A stretch of 64,000 nt of DNA from positions 697,763 to 761,762 of the forward strand of contig BCKT01000001.1 in the NCBI GenBank assembly GCA_003116875.1. Reading direction: 5' to 3'. A program made the translations under genes and the position numbers. Origin of the DNA: Takashimella koratensis. Taxonomy: Eukaryota > Basidiomycota > Tremellomycetes > Trichosporonales > Tetragoniomycetaceae. Below, in pieces: positions 30,151-42,935 of this stretch. Under the pieces are notes generated by a model, which worked only from the letters and a program-made list of their open reading frames with translations, ran no database searches and was not told the DNA's origin. How positions within the stretch are numbered: position 1 is the first letter of the stretch; each line of letters starts with the position of its first letter.

Positions 30151-32759
30151 TCATCCAAAGCTAGACATCGGCCCGCCCATCCACCGACCAGCACTCTCAC
30201 GCGCCAATTTGTCGGATGCAATCTTGCGTGATAGATCAGAAATCTCAAACGCCATCTTGTCGAGAGCTTGGTACCGCCTCGTACTTGCAGCATGGCTGTG
30301 AATTCAACAAGAACAAATAGTAACGAGGAAATGGGAAAAGCGGGAGGAGGCAACGGAGAGGAGAAAGGAGAAATGCGTGAAGAAAGCAAACATAAACGCG
30401 AAGACAAGAATATTTTCGAGTTGAATGGGATGGTGAGATAGAGGTCAGCGTCACTCTCCACATGTCCAGAACAGCAAAAAGCCCCACTCACAATCGTTCA
30501 AGCACGACAATTCCATTGACTTGATCAATCTTGCCCTTGATCTTTTCGTCCAGGATGAGCGAAACAACCAACGCCTCTGCCTCGGACCGAGCGATATTGA
30601 GGGTCTTCAAGAGCACATGAGCAGATGATCAAAGATAATACAATCAAATCAAATTCAAGTAAGATGTCTTGTTAGCGAAAGCGCTCAATAAGAGCGTCTA
30701 GAGAAGACTAGACACGAAGACTAGACTCGTGGACAAATGTTGAGACTCGGGACTGGACTCACCTTGGCGAGAAAATCGAGCTCGAGACGGGTATAAGGCT
30801 TGATGATGTCGATAATGTACTGCGTTCTGAGTGATCGAAGTAGGTCGTCGATGAAGATCCGGATAAACGGATCGGAAGTGATGGTTGCTTGGTTGGCTGT
30901 GTACAAGTATCAGCTTAGAACTGAGCCCTAGTAGGTGTGCACCACTTATTGACGTAGATAGACCCATCTCCCGCCTCCTCAATTACACACCTTTCAGGAT
31001 CTTCTCTGCTTGCTGGACGTCCCGCATTTGGTAAGCCGAAACCAAACTAGTCATGGCGGTGATCTGCGGGTCGTTCTTGTACCTATCGCCGATTCCAACG
31101 AGTCAGTGCCTACCACTTTGTCACCCAACTACATCCCCAGCACACGACGTACGGCTTGGTCTCTTGCGAGTCAAAAGGGTTGATCTCGCTACCCATAAGC
31201 ATCGATGTGAGGACGAGGTACTTCAACACCTGAATTCGCTGGGGCGATCCAGCCTCGTCGTATTGCCTGAACGACTCGAACAAGTCGATCACAGCCTTGT
31301 CCCAAGCTCCTACAAGACATCAACTCCAGATCTTCGGGAAAAAGGGCTATGTGTGCACTCACTCTCCATCATCCACATCTTCCCACCACATTCGCGGATG
31401 ACGCCCATGATCCTCGGGTGCGGGATTGCGTTTCGTACTGTTGTCGCGGCATCGTAGATTTCCTGTAAACCAGTTCAGGAATAAATCCACGTCATGCTGT
31501 TGGAAGAGGAAAGACTGACTCTCAATTTACGAGTCTCTTTAAGGTCACTGTACATCTGAATCTCGATTGCGTAGAGTTCAAGTACTATGAACATCAGTAA
31601 ATGACAATCCTCTTCTACACTGTTCACTCACACAACGAGCCCTTGGTTTGGTCTTCACCCGCGTTCGAGCCCGAGTCGCAAGTCGCGTGCAATGATTTCA
31701 GAATCTGGCAAAAATCAGGACCCTTCTTCCCTCAAAGATTGACAATGGTACCAAAACTTACTGGATTCAAACGAGCATACTCTTTCCTGTCCTGCCAAAG
31801 TTTGGCGAGCTTCAGGTTACACTTTGTCGACAATCGCTGCGATCCAAAGTATCAGTCCACGATCTGTACCTTTACCTGTCCAGACCTGGCCTCGCCATCA
31901 TTCGCAGACGCTCACCTCATTCTTCGCCTCGTCGCACGCTATCCGTGTAGCCTCGTAGAATTTCTCCAACGTATCGAGCGATACCTTTGGCGAGATCGCA
32001 GCGTGCTGATGGACGTGAGCGAGTGGCTGTCACACTCACACTACGACAAAAAAAGGGCAAGGAGACATACTTTGCCTTCTCCGCCGACATAGTCCAGGAT
32101 GTTGTTGATCGACTTCTCACCGTAGTTTCTGGTCACGTAGCTCTGTCCACACAATTGTTAGCAGGACGTATCATTCACAGGAAGATATCGAACAACTTAC
32201 CTTTGTGTAGCCCAGTAGCTCGCGATAGGTCTGCAACGCAAGTTCGGGCTGGTTCAGTCGGAGGTAATTCATCTTTGTCATCTGCTTGAGCGCCTTGAAC
32301 CCCCTGCAAACCATCAGGGGCTATCCCAACTTGATCCTGGCAGCAACTCACCACTCTCCCTTCTCTGGTTGATCATCCACGACAGCTCGGAACGCCTTGA
32401 GCGCACCAGCCGGGTCATCATCCTTCAACGCTGTACATGAATCAGTCGTAATCTCATCCATGTCTCCCCCATTTCTTGTCATTGTGGGACCCCTGACTCA
32501 CTCTTCGCTTTGTAGTACTGGTTCTCCAAGTCTCCAGTCTCGTCAGCCATATCATCATCGCCATCATCGTCGTAATCAAAGTCGTACTCCTGAGACTGGA
32601 GTTAGGTCCATTCATACCTCAGAGTCTGGGTTCATATCTTACCTCGTCGTCTGCCGCGTCCTGGAGAGCGAGTCAGCAGTTTATCATTGCATTAGCTGGG
32701 AAGTATCGATGCGGATCAGAAGGGACACGGACCTCCATCATAAACTCGTCATCGGACAT
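30151..32759 (-). CDS. CSN2: COP9 signalosome subunit 2
   Basis: Scaffold subunit of the COP9 signalosome, which removes NEDD8 from cullins; CSN2 contacts the cullin-RING ligase. Sixteen exons in coding order: 32759-32733, 32660-32643, 32589-32502, 32430-32352, 32303-32201, 32142-32071, 32005-31916, 31836-31762, 31704-31632, 31584-31520, 31462-31363, 31309-31153, 31082-30991, 30896-30763, 30604-30492, 30295-30151; every phase agrees, 476 aa (human 443). After an acidic N terminus the family blocks are clear: [72 protein letters not shown], then the PCI domain ([46 protein letters not shown]) and RRYQALDKM at the end. The proteasome lid subunit Rpn6 is a paralogue but lacks these blocks. Confidence 0.96.
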
Positions 32760-33107
32760 GGTGAGAGGGTTGGGTGGTTCGTTGCGCGCCAGCGAGGGAT
32801 GTAGCCAAGAGCGAGGGTGAAGAGCTGCCTCGTGAGTTCGGAGTGGTTGCTGACACTGTGGTGGTGGTGGTGATGGTGGTGGTGGTGGTGGTGGTGGTGG
32901 TAGTGGTAGTGACGTTGTGGTGAACGGTTCGCTGTGTCTGTCGACCGGTCCACTTGCCATCGGTTAGCGGAATTAATTCCTCCCCCCGGTTAAACCTAAT
33001 CCCAGCCAGCATCTGCGATCACTCATCTCCTCCCCTCGTCCCCTCGTCCCCTCCTCCTTACCCACCCCCGCCCTCCCAACCCACATCTACCCCCTGCACC
33101 ACCCGGC
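32760..33107. promoter_or_regulatory. Shared divergent promoter of CSN2 and RAPTOR
   Basis: The 348 bases between the two start codons. The CSN2 side carries a GTG trinucleotide repeat (32858-32911), probably in its 5' leader. The RAPTOR side is very CT-rich (33020-33100). Confidence 0.55.
32858..32911. repeat. GTG/CAC trinucleotide repeat
   Basis: About 18 near-perfect GTG units (with GAT and TAG variants), 100 bases upstream of the CSN2 start. Translated frames give His or Thr homopolymers, which are not taken as coding. Confidence 0.85.
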
Positions 33108-36100
33108 ATGTCCGCCCAGCCTACCCCGTCTTTGCCTTATGCACGGGACGAGGCATCCACCTCCCACGCGGCCTACCAGGCCTACCTCGACCAATACGAC
33201 GGCGACGATTACAATAACCCCGAGTACGACGAAGATGAGGAGCCAGAGGGCGCGACAGCGTTACAGTTCTGGACCGCGAAACGGCATAGAGCGAGTAAAG
33301 GAAAGTCCAAGGCCGATGATGAGAATGGTGAGTCCGGCAGCTTGGGGTATGGACAGTCGCAGGGCACAGGGACCGACCAGTATCTTGTGCAAGCTGAAGG
33401 GCAGGGAGTAGGGTAATACCTGGTCAACCCATATTGGAGTGCTGAACTTGGCTGAAACCCACAGCAATGCCGTGGAGACTTAGGTCTCGACTCAAGACCG
33501 TCAACGCAGGCTTGTTTCTCTGTCTCAACCTTGGAGTTGATCCGCCAGACATTGTAAAGACGAATCCTTGCGCTAAAACCGAGTGTTGGATTGATCCGTC
33601 GACACTCCCATCAAACAAAGCTATCGAGGCAATCGGGCGAAGTGAGTAGGCACTGAAAAGATTTGTACTAGATCCAGTGTAGCACAGCCAAGATTCAGAG
33701 CTGTCTGTGGAGTTTGGTGTAGCTGCTGATACTGCGGACAGACCTTCAACAGCAATTTGAGACGCTCAACCCAAAAGTTCGGTACAAACAGGTCCGTCCA
33801 AACCAATCTCAATCTTCTCCCGTCCTTTCTCAAACCTCGTCGATGATTGCTAACTCCCGATTCAGTGCCTCGACCCGTCGATAGAAGAGACGAAGAAAGT
33901 TTGTGTCAACCTTCGCAAGAGCTCGCGCGAGGAGCGGACAGTGTTTTACTACAACGGCCACGGGGTCCCCAAGCCGACTAGTGGCGGTGAAATCTGGGTT
34001 TTCAATAAGAGTGGGTCAAACACATAGCTCTCATTGTGTGATAACTGACTTTTGAGCAGATTACACACAGTACATCCCCGTCAGCTTGGTCGACCTCCAA
34101 GAGTGGTTAGGGACGTGAGTGCGCCCGACTGTTGATCATCTTTCATTTGCCCATGCTTACCCTCTACAGACCCTGCATCTACATCTGGGAATGCTCGGGC
34201 GCAGGGAGCATCATCACAAGCTTCAAGTTGACAGCGCGGCGGCGAGACGAGGAGCTCCGGCAAGCAGCTCGTGACGGATCCGAGCTCCCTGGTTCCCTCT
34301 TCTCCGAGTCAATCCATCTCGCACCGTGCCAGGCCAATCAGGTCCTCCCCATGTCCCCTGACCTGCCCGCCGACCTCTTCACCTGCTGCCTCACCTCACC
34401 GATCGAGACAGCGCTCCGGTTCTTCGTTCAGCAAGACCCACTGAAGCGTAATATCCACGGGACGCCCAACGACCCGCGCTCCCGCCTGACCGTCGAGATG
34501 GTGATGCGTATCCCTGGCGACCTCAAGGATCGACGAACTCCTCTCGGTGAACTCCAGTGGATCTTCACAGCCGTTACAGACACGATCGCTTGGTTGTCGT
34601 TCCCACGCGAGACATTTATGAGGCTCTTCAGGCAAGATTTGCTGGTTGCGGCCTTGTTCCGAAATTACCTCTTGGCTCAACGGATCATGATGACCAACCA
34701 CTGCACGCCGGTCTCGCACCCCGAGCTGCCGTCGACACATAATCACCCGCTATGGGACTCGTGGGACCTCGCTGTCGACGCATGCCTTGCGCAGCTGCCC
34801 GAGTTGCTCGATATCGAGGCCGAGCGAGAAGCAGGGATTAACCAGGCCCCTCCACTCAGTACATACCGACCATCTCTTTTCTTCGCGCAACACCTCCAAG
34901 CGTTCGAGGTGTGGCTCGCACATGGTGGCCACAGGTCGAATAACCTGTCGCTTCGACCAAAAAAGCGAGCCTTGACGGCTCCGGAACAGCTACCGATCGT
35001 CCTACAAGTCTTGCTCTCCCAGGCACACCGACTCCGTGCACTCATCCTCCTCTCGCGCTTCGTCGACCTCGGACCGTGGGCGGTGCACATGGCCCTGTCC
35101 ATTGGTATCTTCCCCTACGTCCAAAAACTCTTACAGTCACCCGCGGTCGAGCTCAAGCCCGTCTTGATATTCATTTGGGCCCGGATCCTCGCGGTCGATA
35201 AGTCGTGCCAGACCGACTTGTTGAAAGAGAACGGGTATACATACTTTTCACAAGTCCTCTCGCCGTATTCGATCACTGGCCAAAACCCACTCGTCATTCC
35301 CAACGCCAACGAGCATCGAGCGATGTGCGCGTTCATCCTCGCGATCTTATGTCGAAACTTCCGACCGGGTCAGACGGCGTGCCTCCATATCCAGGTGTTC
35401 GACCACTGCCTCGCCCGGTTCGTTGAAGAGGACTGGCTACTGCGGACGTGGTGCCTCCTCTGCATCTCGCAGATGTGGGCAGACAATGACGAGGCGAAAG
35501 CACTGTGCATGATGAATGGGCGACAGGAGATCATCCTCTCTGCGCTACGGAATACATCGGTCGAGGTACGCGCCGCTGCACTGTACGCGTTCGGAACACT
35601 GCTCGGCGCGTCGAGTGCACCGCCGGACGTGAACGAGCCGAAAGGTGGAGGGGGGATGGGCGCGCAGCTCGGCATGTCCGAGCACCAGCAGCTCGAAGTC
35701 GAAGCCGGCCTCGCTTACGCGTGCATGATGACTGTGAAGGAAGACGCGAGCCCGATGGTCCGTAAGGAACTCATCGTCGTCCTCAGCTGCGTCGTCCGCG
35801 AGTGGCGAGGATGGTTCGTCGCTGCTGCTTGGGCTTACTACGAGCAAGAGGCGTGCCTCGCCGCGTCCGACACGGGCTCCGACGACGTCCCCGATGTCGT
35901 CTCCAACGCGCTCAACGAGTGGGCGTCGAGCGATGCGCGGACAGAGGAACAGCACCAGGTCAACCTCACTTTGTTGAGCAGTTTCAAATCCATGTTTGAG
36001 ACCCTCCTCGATCTCTCTGTTGACCCGCACACCGAGGTCTCGGCGACTGCGTCTACGGTGGTCGACTATATCACCGCCTTGCTCGTTGGGTCGTCGTTTA

Positions 36101-38534
36101 CTCGCGTGCGGGGGTCAGCGGTACGCAACATGCGGACGGCGGCACCTGTGCTTACTCGGACGCCGTCGGCCAACCTAAGCGCGTTCAGTGGCGGTGGTGG
36201 TGGAGGCAGCGGCGGTGCAGGGGGTCACTTGCACCACCCTGCCCCGACGCTGCAGCGAAGTAACACGGACTTATCGGCCTCGAGCGCGAACGGGCTGAAA
36301 CGCAGCGGATCAGTCGCCAGTGCCTTGCGCAATCTCGCCACACTCACAGGTTTCTTGCCTGCCGAGAACAACGAGCCTAAACCCGAACCCGAGTTCCCTG
36401 CCGCCGACGTCCCGCAGCAAGAGAGTGGACTATCACATTACCGCTCGCCGTACCCTGACGCATCGCACGAGCGTATCCTTCCACACGACTCGGGTATCCA
36501 GCAGCGTTCGACGTCCCTCAATACCCTCGGATCGCAGTACCGCAACAAGAGCCTGTTGAGCCGGCTGGACCAGTCGGCCGTACCCGCGGTGGCCGTGATC
36601 GAGGCCTTGGTGGAGGAGGATATGGAGAGGTTGAGGCTTCGCAGGCTGAGAGGGACACAGGCAGGTGGTGACTCGGATGGGACAATGGCGAATAACGGGC
36701 TCGCCAGGCCGAATGAGCTCGGCCTCGGTGTCGTCGCAAAGGAGGTCAAGGATGATGTTGTCCCGCTCAAATCGGGATTCTTTGACTGGGCCGTAGAGTA
36801 CTTCCGCGAGCCACAGATGAAGGTGAGTGAAGGGCGAGGCCATGTTTGTTGTCGGTGTTTTGTGGACACTGGTGTAGGAGACGTGAGTGTAGCCTGACTG
36901 ATAATCTGCAGGCACCGGACACGGAAGAGCCTGGTAGCGTCACGTACAACCAGCAGGCCTGGCGTCACGTCCGCAACGAAGCGATGGTCGAAAAGTCTCG
37001 TGTTCACGAAGCCTACGCCTCTCAGAACCGATGGGACGTTGATGTCGGCACCCTCCACAACGACGCTTGGCCCTTACAGCTCGCTTTTCACGCTTACGAC
37101 CCCTTCCTCGCTGTGACCGACGACAACGATAACATCTGCATCTGGGATTGGAAAACTCAACGAAAGATGAACAAATTCAGTAACCAAAACGTCACAGGAA
37201 GCAGTATCTCCTCTGTCCACTTTATCAACGAGATGGCGTCTTCCTTGATGTTGACAGCGTCAACAGAAGGGAGTATTCGAATTTGGAGAGATTACGAGGT
37301 TCCCGGTGAAACGGCACTGGCTTCAACGTTTAGAGCGGTATCGGAGATCTTCCCGGTAGGACACACGAGTGGGGTTTTGACAGCTTGGGAACAGCAGAAG
37401 GGGCATTTGTTGGTCGGTGGGGATATGAGAGTGGTTAGGATCTGGGACGCGACGATTGAGCGACATATCCGTGTGAGTCAAAGTGTTGAGAGGTGATGTG
37501 CGAGAGAAAGAGAAGAGAGGAGTAAGATGATGGTAGAGAAGAGAAGAGACATTTTTCTGATAACACCTTTCTTTGATAGGACATTTCCACTCAAGCGGGT
37601 GCCAACCTTACCGCGATCGCATCCGACGAGCCGGACGGGAACGTCTTTGTCGCTGGGTTTGGTGACGGTGTTGTCCGTCTCTTCGACAAGCGGGTCGATG
37701 ACGCCTCCAACGTTGTCCTGCGTACGTGGCGAAAACATCATACGTGGATCCAGTCGGTTCATCTCCAGCGCGGCGGGCAAAGAGAGTTGGTGACGGGTAG
37801 TATGAATGGGGAAGTGAGGATTTGGGATGTTAGAGCACCCGATTCACCACTTTATGAACAAACGGTACAACCACAGGGTTTACAGGCTTTGGCGGTACAT
37901 AATAGTACCCAGGTATTTGCGACGTGAGTAAGAGGTTGACATTTCTTCTCTCATCTCTCATTTTCCACGCTCTCTCTCTCTCCCTTATCCGTTTGATCCA
38001 CTTGTATCTCTTTTCCCTTTTCATCTGCGCCAACTCGATTTCTCCCGTGGCACGCGCTAACAGACCTACAGGACATCAGCAAGCACCCATGCCACGCGTC
38101 AACGCCTCATCGTTCAAGGTTTCAGCAACCCGGAATCCCCAATCAAGCTATCAGAGACTTACATCCCTCTCATCCCTGCGTACAACGTTGCGCATCGTCC
38201 ACCGGGTTTCATGCCAAGTGCCGCAAGCCTCGTTTTCCACCCGGTACGTCGAAGTATCAAACCCCTCGCCCCTCAGCCCTAATCAATTTGATGGAGAAAT
38301 ACAAACGAATAAGGGAACATATCAACTGATGCTAGATTCTCCCTCTGGCTGTTATTATCTCCTTTCTCCCTCACTCATTCTTTTTGATTATTGCCTTTGC
38401 TTTGGCGTCTGATACAGGTCGAAATGGTCATGGCTGCAGGAGGATACGACACGTCAGGCAACGTCAGGCTCTTCCGTTGCCCGACCCCCGATACCCCCGC
38501 ACTCACGTACGAGAACCTCAACGGACACGCCTAA
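33108..38534 (+). CDS. KOG1: RAPTOR, TORC1 scaffold subunit (Kog1/Mip1)
   Basis: Substrate-recruiting subunit of TOR complex 1, which couples growth to nutrients at the vacuole/lysosome. Ten exons: 33108-33327, 33465-33641, 33742-33791, 33866-34010, 34060-34114, 34170-36822, 36912-37472, 37580-37923, 38072-38243, 38418-38534; 1497 aa (human 1335, yeast 1557). The raptor N-terminal conserved, caspase-like domain spans about 75-260: [31 protein letters not shown] (His181), [31 protein letters not shown] (Cys224). A HEAT-repeat region follows (about 400-720: [33 protein letters not shown]). Then a Gly/Ser-rich, Ser-dense linker (about 870-1000), a likely phospho-regulated insert, and C-terminal WD40 repeats (about 1140-1497: [55 protein letters not shown]). 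Confidence 0.96.
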
Positions 38535-39143
38535 TCCTCGTCCACATCCCCGACTCGAATCCGACCACAAGCAGCCAACGTTCGGAGTCCCCTGTCTCTT
38601 CGTCTCTTGTGCTCGGCTTGACTATATACATACTATCTTGCTCGTTCTCAGTTTCTTTTCGGTCTCTTTCCTTCTTTTCCCCCATCTTGGTTGTTGTTTG
38701 TCATTACCCTCCCCTACCTTCTCACTACCACCTTACCGCTTCTCTCCATTCTCAAATGCTGTCTCTTCTCGACTCTCACTTACCGCTCCCCGGCGGCTCT
38801 CGTCCTCACATATACTGGACAGAGGCCCATCTCATTGCTATATTCATTTTTCCACCCCAGTCGCTTGGAACTGTTGAAAACATGCATGTAAAGATCTTGC
38901 TTTTCTTTTGCTTCACTTTCTACTTCTTGGCAGTCGTCATGATAAGCCCTCTTTTTTTCTTTCTTTTGCTTTTCTCATTGATGCTGAATGCTGGGTGTCG
39001 TTGATGAATGTGAACAGTCCCTCTCCCCCCTTCTCATCGACCTCATTCTTTCTCCTATCGACTATCCTCCCTCCGTTGCTCTCCCACATCCTCCTCCTCC
39101 CGTACTCTCCCCCGTATACCCTGCGCTTCATTACCCTTCGCAA
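38535..39143. other. Convergent intergenic region RAPTOR/NDC1
   Basis: About 610 bases between stop codons. Very T/C-rich on the + strand, with TTTTTTTC and CTTTTCTT runs near 38900-38980. No gene supported; likely both 3' UTRs. Confidence 0.5.
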
Positions 39144-41935
39144 CTATGCAGCAGTGGTCGATACTGGGTCCCGACATATATCCGTCAACGTGTGTGCAAT
39201 GGTCGGTGGGAACCGGAACGCCGAGAGCGATGATCCAAACGCTTCTCCTATCCGTCTCACTCCGTCGTCGAACACTAAATGGTCCAAGCAAGATCCGACC
39301 AAAACTTGTCAGCTCCCATCCTTCACTTGTTGATTCCCTCCTTGGCCTATTCCCACTTCAAGCTACTGCTCTCGCGTAACACACGCCCTCAAGCCATGAT
39401 ACCACCACCCGAAATCCAATCATTACTCACCATTAACGATCCGTTCTATTCGTTTTCGAACAGGCCCATCCACCGACCCGCCCCCACGCGCTACAAGCTC
39501 CGCTTCGAGCGCGATCACGGCTGCGCGGAATCGGACAAACACTTCAAGTGTCGCAGGGAGTACCGACTGGACGAGACCGTACGTGTCTTCTTCAGTCGAC
39601 GCGACGGCCAGAGTTACCAGTGCTGCAAGGTATAAGTCGGGATCATTCGATAATTCTGAGACTGAGAGAGTATATCGGATAGGGGAGCGAAGGATACTCA
39701 CTATCCACGATCCGTTCGATCCGGTCGAGATCAGGGACACTAGCTTCCACACTCCGCCTTGCCCACGTCTCCCCGGCCCAACTCCTTGTCCAACCTGCCG
39801 ACGACCTAAACCCGCCAATCACCGGTCCTAGGACTGGCGTCCCTTCTGCCCAGTGTTCTGCTTGTTTAACAGGCTGTTCGATCCGCTTCAAGACTGCTCC
39901 TTCAATCTTCTTCGCTGCCGAAGTCGACGCCCCCGCTTCCGCCCCGGCTCCGTTCAGCCGTGCACCCGCCGGAGAAGGCGTGGCGGGCTTTGTCGGGTCC
40001 AAAACGCTCTGCGCGATGAGCTGCAGTGTGGATTTCTGTTTCGTCACGGGTCGGAAGATGTCGGCTCGTTTGATAGCGATCGCGCGAGGGTCGGCAGGGC
40101 CCACTGCGGATCCAGGTTTGACAGTGACCGGGGCGGAAGCGGTTTTGAACGTCCCGCCACGGGTCTTCAGAGTCTGGAACGAGTGGCCAAGTTGTACCAG
40201 AAGCTCGTGCCAAATTTCGTGTAGGAGTGTTGGGCTTTTACTGAGGTCGGCGAAAATGGCCTTGCGGCGGGAAGGGATATGGGATACACGCTGGATTTCC
40301 ATAATCGTCAGACTCTAGGAGAGAAGGGGTTAGTAAACGATTTCCGAAGACAGTTGCAGCGGTACGCTGATGGAGAGGACGAACGAGATAATAAGGGTTC
40401 GACGTCGTAAGGGCAGTAACCAGGTATCGGTCTGGAGACAGCGGGCTCTTACGAGTGAACGAGTCGAACCGAAGGGGCTACAGGACGAGTTAGCCGGCGT
40501 TCAGGCTGACCGTGTCAACTCACCTGCGTTAGGTAGACGCCAACGACCGAAGTAGCTGGCCGAAGAGCGATCAAGGCCGTAAGCTGGAGAACGAAGAGGT
40601 GATAGGTCAAGGACCAGGTCAAGTTGTCGCGCGACGACTTTGTAAAGTTGATTACGAAAGGTCTGTGCCAACAGGTCAGTCGTCAGTTGTGTACCGAGTC
40701 TGGGTTTAACTGCAACTCACCTCAGAAGGGAAAAGTGGGCAACAAGGAACCGCCACGCAGCATGGCGGAAGGTAAAGTATACCAACGAGTATCCCACTGC
40801 CCATGCACCTGCTAGGCTCGCGTCACTGAGTAGACCAGCTTGGCCAAAGACACCGTTCAACAATCCTTGCTTGACTGCTTCGGCGAAACGCATCTGATCA
40901 CGGGCAAGTCAGTTGAACGCAGGTGAAGAGAGGTTGGAGTCGTTTGACTTACCCTGCGTCTGGGCCACTCGGAGACAGTGGGATCGGCAAGGATATCGCG
41001 CCCGCCCAGAATGAGGGAGAACAGAGTATGCGCCGAGATCAAGAACCATAGTCTCTCGTTACCGTGCCAAGGGTGTCGACTACTCGGAAGAGAAATTGTC
41101 AGTCGGTAATATCTACCTCACCGCCGTATGGGACTTACAGAGTCGGAGCAAGCCAGCCGAGAGAGACAGACGGGTCTCGAGAGCCAACACTCGCAGCGTA
41201 CATGACGGTGGTAACGAATGCGAAGAGAGCGTGCGCGAGGAGGTAGAGGATGACCCGGGAGGTGAATGTTGAAGTGAATGTAGTGTATGCGGTGGGTTTG
41301 GCGCTCGTGTTGAACTTTGCTGGAGCTTTGGTTGGCTCATGTCAGTACAAGGATAAAATCCGGTGGACAATGGTACTCAAGCTTTCAAAAGGTTGCCAGA
41401 GAGTGACGTACCTATAATGAGTGACCGTCTAGCTCGAAGCACGACGTGTACTGCGAACAGGTGTGTCAATGGACCCGCTATGAACAGTGTCCCCGCGGCT
41501 GTCAAAAAGGAGTATCGCCATGCTACGCGATTGAGTAAGCTTATATCCAATATTTCAAGGCTCCAGATGAGCGAAAGGCATAGGTTGACTTACTGAGGAG
41601 CACACCAGGGACGAGGAAGAGGGAGGCAGAGGTCAGGATCGCTGAACGGAGGACGAGACCGCCCCATCTTCCGGCCAAAAATTTCTACAATGAGGCGAAA
41701 AGTAATTGTCAGGATTAGAATGGTATTAGAGGGAAAGATGAACGAGCGATGAACGTACGCGGTAATGAGCCTCGATCCGCGTTATTGGCTATTGTTGAGG
41801 AAGACGAGACGAGGGGTTAGCGACCAGAGGAGAGGATAGGAGGTGTGAGAGGCGAGGGAAGCGTGAGAAGGTGGAGGACTGCGGACTGACTGGTTTAGGA
41901 GCTGCGGGAGGTGCAGCTGGGACCCGTGCCGACAT
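39144..41935 (-). CDS. NDC1: Nucleoporin/spindle-pole membrane protein NDC1
   Basis: Integral membrane nucleoporin that anchors nuclear pores (and spindle poles in yeasts) in the nuclear envelope. Twelve exons in coding order: 41935-41891, 41788-41759, 41684-41594, 41522-41412, 41325-41139, 41079-40953, 40893-40721, 40662-40524, 40477-40385, 40314-39702, 39655-39431, 39274-39144; 654 aa. About six membrane spans lie in the first 300 residues (for example LVLRSAILTSASLFLVPGVLL, YSFLTAAGTLFIAGPL, LWFLISAHTLFSLILGG, LTYHLFVLQLTALIAL). The cytosolic half has the family block IPSRRKAIFADLSKSP, then LAALVTLAVASTEEDTYGLV, and the C-terminal AFGSSLSAFRFPPTIAHTL. The last intron (39430-39275) is required to reach that end; reading through it would stop after two codons. 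The donor at 40384 (GTTCGT) is weak but keeps frame. Shares a 318-base promoter with the 69-aa gene. Confidence 0.88.
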
Positions 41936-42253
41936 GGTGCTGGGCTGCAGGAGGTGGCAGGGGGTTGGGGAGGATGTTGGAGATGCGGACAGACGAGGTG
42001 GAGACTGGATGGAGACGAAGTGGTGTTTTCGTCTTGCAGCATGGATGCAACGACCCGGTCCATAGAGATAGAAGCGGGTGTTGTCAGTAGCAATGTTCAC
42101 CGCCCTCGTTAGCAAATACCCACTGGGTGCCCGGTTATGGCTACGGACCATGGTGGTCAGCATTTCACACTGCACCATACCCCTCCTCACTCGCCATCCT
42201 CCTCATTGCTCATAACCCATTTGCCCAAACCTTCTGCTGTTCATAAAAACACC
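41936..42253. promoter_or_regulatory. Shared divergent promoter of NDC1 and the Cys-rich small gene
   Basis: The 318 bases between start codons. CT-rich toward the + gene (42170-42240). No TATA box, ACGCGT or CACGTG seen. Confidence 0.5.
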
Positions 42254-42618
42254 ATGTGCAAGCGCGTAGACTGCCCTAACGACGGCAAGCCCACCTGGTG
42301 GGGTTGTGGTAAGTCGGACCTTATCCCCGCTCGTTTGAGCTAAGCTAATGCCTCCATTTTCATCTCTCAGGCGCCCACATTGAGCAGGTCAGTAAAGCCT
42401 CTCGAGGGCTGTGATTACATGATTAGCAATCTGAACATCGGCACTGACTCTGGGCCTGAGACTGACGACCTCGTTGATAGGCTCTCGCAGGGGTTCCGCC
42501 CGAAGAGCGATGCGAGTGCGCTCACGAACCCGTTCCCGGCCGACAGGGCATGTTCGAGGTCCCCAAGAAGGAGACCAAGGACGACGCGGCCAAGGTCGGT
42601 ATCGAGTACGAGGCGTAA
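42254..42618 (+). CDS. Small Cys-rich conserved-looking protein, 69 aa
   Basis: Three exons, 42254-42308, 42371-42387 and 42481-42618, giving 69 aa with consistent phases; the middle exon is only 17 nt. The N-terminal half has four Cys and one His in a compact pattern: MCKRVDCPNDGKPTWWGCGAHIE, then a Pro/Glu turn (ALAGVPPEERCECAHEP). This looks like a small zinc-binding module, with C2, C7, C18, then C35, C37 and nearby His as candidate ligands. The C-terminal half is charged and Lys-rich. Similar short MCK...WWGCG...H proteins exist in fungi, to my recollection, without known function; I cannot name the family. Codon use and clean splice sites argue it is real. Confidence 0.7.
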
Positions 42619-42935
42619 GGAGGAAGGTGTCAGTGAGATTGGTTTGGCCTGTAGCGGTAATCTTCAAGTCAAATGGTATTTGTTTGTTCGCTCAAGGCTG
42701 TCAAGGTGATCAGCAAAGCTTCAGGTGGTAAAGTCACCAGAGGGGAAGACAACGTAGTATTTACTGCCTGGCTATGGAAACTGGAGTACGCATACAACAA
42801 CAGATTTTGGTCTTTAGTCTAGGCAAAACCTCGTCCAAGCGTCTAGGCAACAACCATACAAACCCAACTGGAGCCTCTTCATACCAGACAGCACCGGGTC
42901 GCTATTCGGTTCCCGCAAACACTGGCGACCCGCGA
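42619..42935. other. Convergent intergenic region
   Basis: The 317 bases between the small Cys-rich gene (+) and TMA16 (-). No gene or repeat seen. Confidence 0.5.

Noticed and set aside
32738..33012. Frames giving poly-His or poly-Thr near the CSN2 start
   Set aside because: They come from the GTG/CAC repeat in the leader; the CSN2 start at [10 protein letters not shown] fits the family better.
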